Assembly: GCA_024233975.1 (NCBI GenBank)
Contig: JACKOX010000012.1
Location: 37,133-101,132, forward strand
DNA length: 64,000 nucleotides
From: Rhodanobacteraceae bacterium
GTDB lineage: Bacteria; Pseudomonadota; Gammaproteobacteria; Xanthomonadales; Xanthomonadaceae
Direction of reading: 5' to 3'
This document shows positions 61,135 through 64,000 of the stretch, piece after piece. The position numbers and the translations under genes were made by a program. Numbering within the stretch: position 1 is the stretch's first letter; each line of letters begins with the position of its first letter. The notes below the pieces were generated by a model, which saw only the letters and a program-made list of their open reading frames with translations, made no database searches and was not told the origin of the DNA.

Positions 61135-63708
61135 ATGATTTTCGAGTTCGATGATTACCGGTTCGACGCCGACATCAGGCAGTTGAGCCGCGGGGAAGAG
61201 CGCGTCACGCTACGGCCGATGACGGCGTCCGTGCTCGCCTTCCTCATCGACAACCGCGATCGCTACGCCAGCCAGGACGAGCTCATGGAGGCGGTCTGGG
61301 GGCACAAGGCGCTGACCACCAGCGTGCTGTCGCGCTCGATCCACGAGATCCGCCAGGCGCTGGGCGACTCCGCGCAGGAGCCGCGCTACATCGATACCCG
61401 CTATCGGGTGGGCTATCGCTTCGTGGCAACGGTTCGCGAGTGTCCGGAGGGCGGGGTTGTCGCGCAAAGTGTGGATGCTGAAGCGCCGCCGCGATCCGAC
61501 ATCGCGTCGAATCCAGTCGACGAAAAGCCGCAGCTCCGGCATGGCCGCGCCGTGCCGTGGCTGCTTGCTCTCTGCCTGCTGGCCGTTACCGTACTGGCGC
61601 TATTCCACTGGTGGAGTAGCGATTCGGCTGACCGGGCGACGGGAGCCGCGCTGATCAACGCGCCGCCTGCAGAGCCGGAGGCCGCGCGCTGGTTCGATGA
61701 AGGGACCCAGGCGTTGGCCGCGCATCGCGTGCGTGAAGCCCGCAACTGGTTCGAACGCGCACTGCAGCGGGTGCCCGGCCATGTGCCGACGCTGGCCAGC
61801 CTTGGCGACGCGCTGTTGCAGTCTGGTGACCGGCAAGAGGCGCTGGACACGCTGCATAGCGCAAAGGAAAAGGCCGGCGACCTGCCGCGCATCGACCAGT
61901 TGCGCATCGACGCGTTGCTCGCCGCCGCCGAATACCGCTGGCAGGACGCGGTGAAGCATTGGACCGCCGTGGTGCAGATGAACCCGGGCGACGCTGCTGC
62001 CGGCATTCGACTGGGTGATGCCCAGTTGATTGCCGGCGACGTCGACGGTGCTGCGGACACGCTGGCGCAGTTGCGCGAACTGCCTGGTGCCGATCCGCTG
62101 GAGGTCGACCTTTTCGCCATTCGCCTGCAGACCACCCGTGGCGATCACGCGGCGCGCCTGCGCGAGGCAGAGGCCGCCGAAAGGCTGGCGAAGACGCCGA
62201 TCAAGCTGGCCCAGGCGCGCATGGAGAAGGGCTGGGCACTGTTCGGCCTGGGTCGTCTCGACGATGCCGAAGCCGTGCTGGACGGCATGGGTTCCGACGA
62301 TGACCTGTGGGTGCAGGCGCATGGCGATCTGCTGCGCGCGAATATTGCCCGTGGGCGTGGCCAGCTGCCGGTGGCTGTCGATGCCTTCGAGCAGGCGGCT
62401 GATCGCGCCGAGCAGCTGGGTGACCACATCCTCGCGGCGACGGCACGCATCCAGCGCGCGTTCGTGCAGGTGCTGATGGCCGACATGGAAGGCGCGCGCA
62501 TCGCGATTGACGCCACTCGCGAGCGCGCCATCGAACTCGGCAGTCCGCGCGTCGAGGCCATGACCTACGACGTCGACACGCTGTACTGGCAGCGCGCCGG
62601 CGACCTTGCCAGCTCGCTGGTGGCGGGCGAGAAGGCGCGCCAGCTGTTCCGTGACACCGGTGACCTGCTCGGCATCGCCTCGACCTGCAACCAGCTGGGT
62701 GCGACCTATGCGCGCATGGGCCGCTGGGCGGAGGCCGAGAACTGCCTGGATGAATCGCTGCAGCTGTTCAAGCAGGTCGGTGATGCGCACGGCCAGGCCA
62801 CGGCGCTGAGCAACCTGGCACCGGTTTATCTGCGCACCGGTCGCAGCGACCGCGCGCGGGAGGCCAACGAGACCGCGTTGTCGCTGTACCAGCAGCTCGA
62901 CGCATTCCCGGAAATCGCCCGCCTGCAGTTCAACCTGGCGTTGCAGGATCGCCGTTCGGGCGCCATCACGGTGGCCAGCCTGCGGCTGCGCGAAGCCGTG
63001 GATGCCTTCGACCGCATGCAGGCGCGCGACTCCGCCTATCGCGCGGCGGCCGCGCTGACCGAGCTGTACACGATGCAGCTTCGACCCGAGGAAGCCGCAA
63101 CGGTGATCGAAGCGCACCCGCTGGATGCGCCGGTGAATCCACTGCCGGGATCAATGATGCTCACCGCGGCCGCCCACGTGGCGATGCAGGCGGGTCGCTT
63201 CGAGGAAGCGGCATCGCGCCTGCGTGAAGCCCTCGCCATGCGCCGTGATGCCGGGCTCGACGACTGGGCACTGGTCAGCGAACTTGACGTGATCGAACTG
63301 GAGGCGCGGCAGGGTCGTCGCGACGGTCACGCCCAGCGCATCGAGGCGATCCGTCGTCAGTTTCTGGAGGCCAAGGACTTTCCCGCCGCCAGCGATGCGG
63401 GGCTGATGCTGCTGCGTCATTGGCTGGCGGAGAACCAGCAGGCCGAGGCGGAGGCCGTGCTCGCACAGCTGCAGCCGCTTTTCTCCGTGCCAACGGATGC
63501 CCTGATGACATGGCGCTTCGATGTGCTTCGAGCCTTGCTTCGCCGTGATCCGGACATGGCCGCACAGCTGGCTGCCTTGGCCGACAAGGCCGAGGCCATG
63601 GGCATGCGCACGCTGGCTGCCGAAGCAAGGCGACTGGCCAATGCTGGCGATGATGCGCGCGCGCTGCTGGCCAATGGCGAGGATGGTCGCGCCCCAGCGC
63701 TTCGATAG
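61135..63708 (+). CDS. Membrane-anchored winged-helix regulator with TPR sensor (CadC-like)
   Basis: 857 residues. The N-terminal OmpR/PhoB-type winged helix (about 1-105) contains LSRGEERVTLRPMTASVLAF, ELMEAVWG, the recognition helix around TTSVLSRSIHEIRQALGD, and the wing YIDTRYRVGYRFVA. A transmembrane helix lies at about 140-160 (LLALCLLAVTVLALFHWW). The rest is about 15 TPR-like helix pairs in the periplasm. No receiver domain is present, so it is a one-component ToxR/CadC-style sensor. It is divergent from the DGFE-protein gene and is the obvious candidate to bind the element found upstream of both DGFE genes. Confidence 0.9.
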   Translation: MIFEFDDYRFDADIRQLSRGEERVTLRPMTASVLAFLIDNRDRYASQDELMEAVWGHKALTTSVLSRSIHEIRQALGDSAQEPRYIDTRYRVGYRFVATVRECPEGGVVAQSVDAEAPPRSDIASNPVDEKPQLRHGRAVPWLLALCLLAVTVLALFHWWSSDSADRATGAALINAPPAEPEAARWFDEGTQALAAHRVREARNWFERALQRVPGHVPTLASLGDALLQSGDRQEALDTLHSAKEKAGDLPRIDQLRIDALLAAAEYRWQDAVKHWTAVVQMNPGDAAAGIRLGDAQLIAGDVDGAADTLAQLRELPGADPLEVDLFAIRLQTTRGDHAARLREAEAAERLAKTPIKLAQARMEKGWALFGLGRLDDAEAVLDGMGSDDDLWVQAHGDLLRANIARGRGQLPVAVDAFEQAADRAEQLGDHILAATARIQRAFVQVLMADMEGARIAIDATRERAIELGSPRVEAMTYDVDTLYWQRAGDLASSLVAGEKARQLFRDTGDLLGIASTCNQLGATYARMGRWAEAENCLDESLQLFKQVGDAHGQATALSNLAPVYLRTGRSDRAREANETALSLYQQLDAFPEIARLQFNLALQDRRSGAITVASLRLREAVDAFDRMQARDSAYRAAAALTELYTMQLRPEEAATVIEAHPLDAPVNPLPGSMMLTAAAHVAMQAGRFEEAASRLREALAMRRDAGLDDWALVSELDVIELEARQGRRDGHAQRIEAIRRQFLEAKDFPAASDAGLMLLRHWLAENQQAEAEAVLAQLQPLFSVPTDALMTWRFDVLRALLRRDPDMAAQLAALADKAEAMGMRTLAAEARRLANAGDDARALLANGEDGRAPALR

Positions 63709-64000
63709 CCCATCGACATCCGGTAGAACCCACCATGATCTGGGCGATGACAGCGCGCCGAGGTTCGGAGCCACGAAGACATTGACCACCGATGGCGTCT
63801 GACTGCAGCAGTCGCCGCCTGTCGTGTTCCCGAAACGCGTGCTCTACGCCGTGGATGACGACCAGGCCGAGGCCGCATTCGACTGGCGTGCTATCGCGTC
63901 GGCGCCGGATATTCGCGTCAGCTGTATCGGACCGGATCGTCCCGAAGCATCAGTTGCCTCGGGGAGGCAGAAAGGGGGCGGATAACATTCTGGTTTCGAA
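63709..64000. other. End of window, no confident gene
   Basis: Almost 300 bases after the regulator. A plus-strand frame from GTG 63824 reads F-P-K-R-V-L-Y-A-V-D-D-D-Q-A and stops within about 55 codons; I do not recognise it and it has no Shine-Dalgarno. It may be part of a degraded gene. Nothing else is evident. Confidence 0.3.

Noticed and set aside
63151..63789. Minus-strand frame of 212 codons at the end of the regulator gene
   Set aside because: Mostly antisense to the TPR region of the regulator, with no recognisable domain.
63824..63985. Short plus-strand frame after the regulator
   Set aside because: Begins only with GTG, lacks a Shine-Dalgarno and has no recognisable feature; too weak to call a gene.

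Overview
The window is a high-GC chromosomal segment of a gammaproteobacterium, most likely from the Lysobacterales (Xanthomonadales). Supporting this are the ffh-rpsP-rimM-trmD-rplS order, dnaE and accA on the same strand close together, an ECF sigma factor paired with a Ser/Thr kinase, several secreted proteins ending in F-x-DGFE, and an interspersed repeat of a type I associate with that order. The placement is an inference from gene content; no rRNA or tRNA gene is visible.

Layout. 1-9230: purine catabolism, covering hypoxanthine/xanthine to glyoxylate and urea: xdhABC (xanthine dehydrogenase), puuD (membrane cytochrome-c urate oxidase), hiuH, uraD, puuE, alc and allA, in three divergent or convergent transcription units. 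9341-14215: a secreted beta-helix-type protein with a DGFE tail, then an operon for an IPTL-CTERM propeller protein and a seven-haem cytochrome with TPRs. 14357-16576: small proteins, an OsmC-family protein and a pseudouridine synthase. 16596-19976: Ser/Thr kinase and ECF sigma factor, divergent. 20149-23477: a small DGFE protein and a large collagen-like protein with 21 tandem 108-bp units. 23528-28408: threonine catabolism (tdh, kbl) with an outer-membrane-like protein and two unknowns in the same direction. 28550-38765: a methyltransferase, accA, TfoX-like and VOC proteins, a large GH18 protein and dnaE. 38766-39789: about 1 kb without a confident gene, holding a possible lipoprotein remnant and an interspersed structured repeat.

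39790-44876: an exported EEP-family protein; a periplasmic flavin amine oxidase / cytochrome c / RidA operon; a YkvA-like and a zinc-ribbon protein. 44937-46109: a complete IS5-family element with 24-bp inverted repeats and a TTAG target duplication. 46110-49287: a membrane protein, radA, a PilZ protein and a CcsA-like protein. 49407-55179: housekeeping genes ffh, rpsP, rimM, trmD, rplS and htpG. 55244-63708: two large secreted DGFE proteins and a membrane-anchored winged-helix/TPR regulator.

The most novel-looking signals are (i) the C-terminal F-x-DGFE tail on four otherwise different exported proteins, with a variant inside a fifth; and (ii) a 79-bp promoter element, alignable without gaps, upstream of the two DGFE genes at 55244-60951. 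One copy lies in the divergent spacer shared with the regulator gene at 61135. Together these suggest a secreted-protein regulon with its own tail signal. The periplasmic amine oxidase/cytochrome/RidA operon and the homogenised collagen repeat are the next most interesting.
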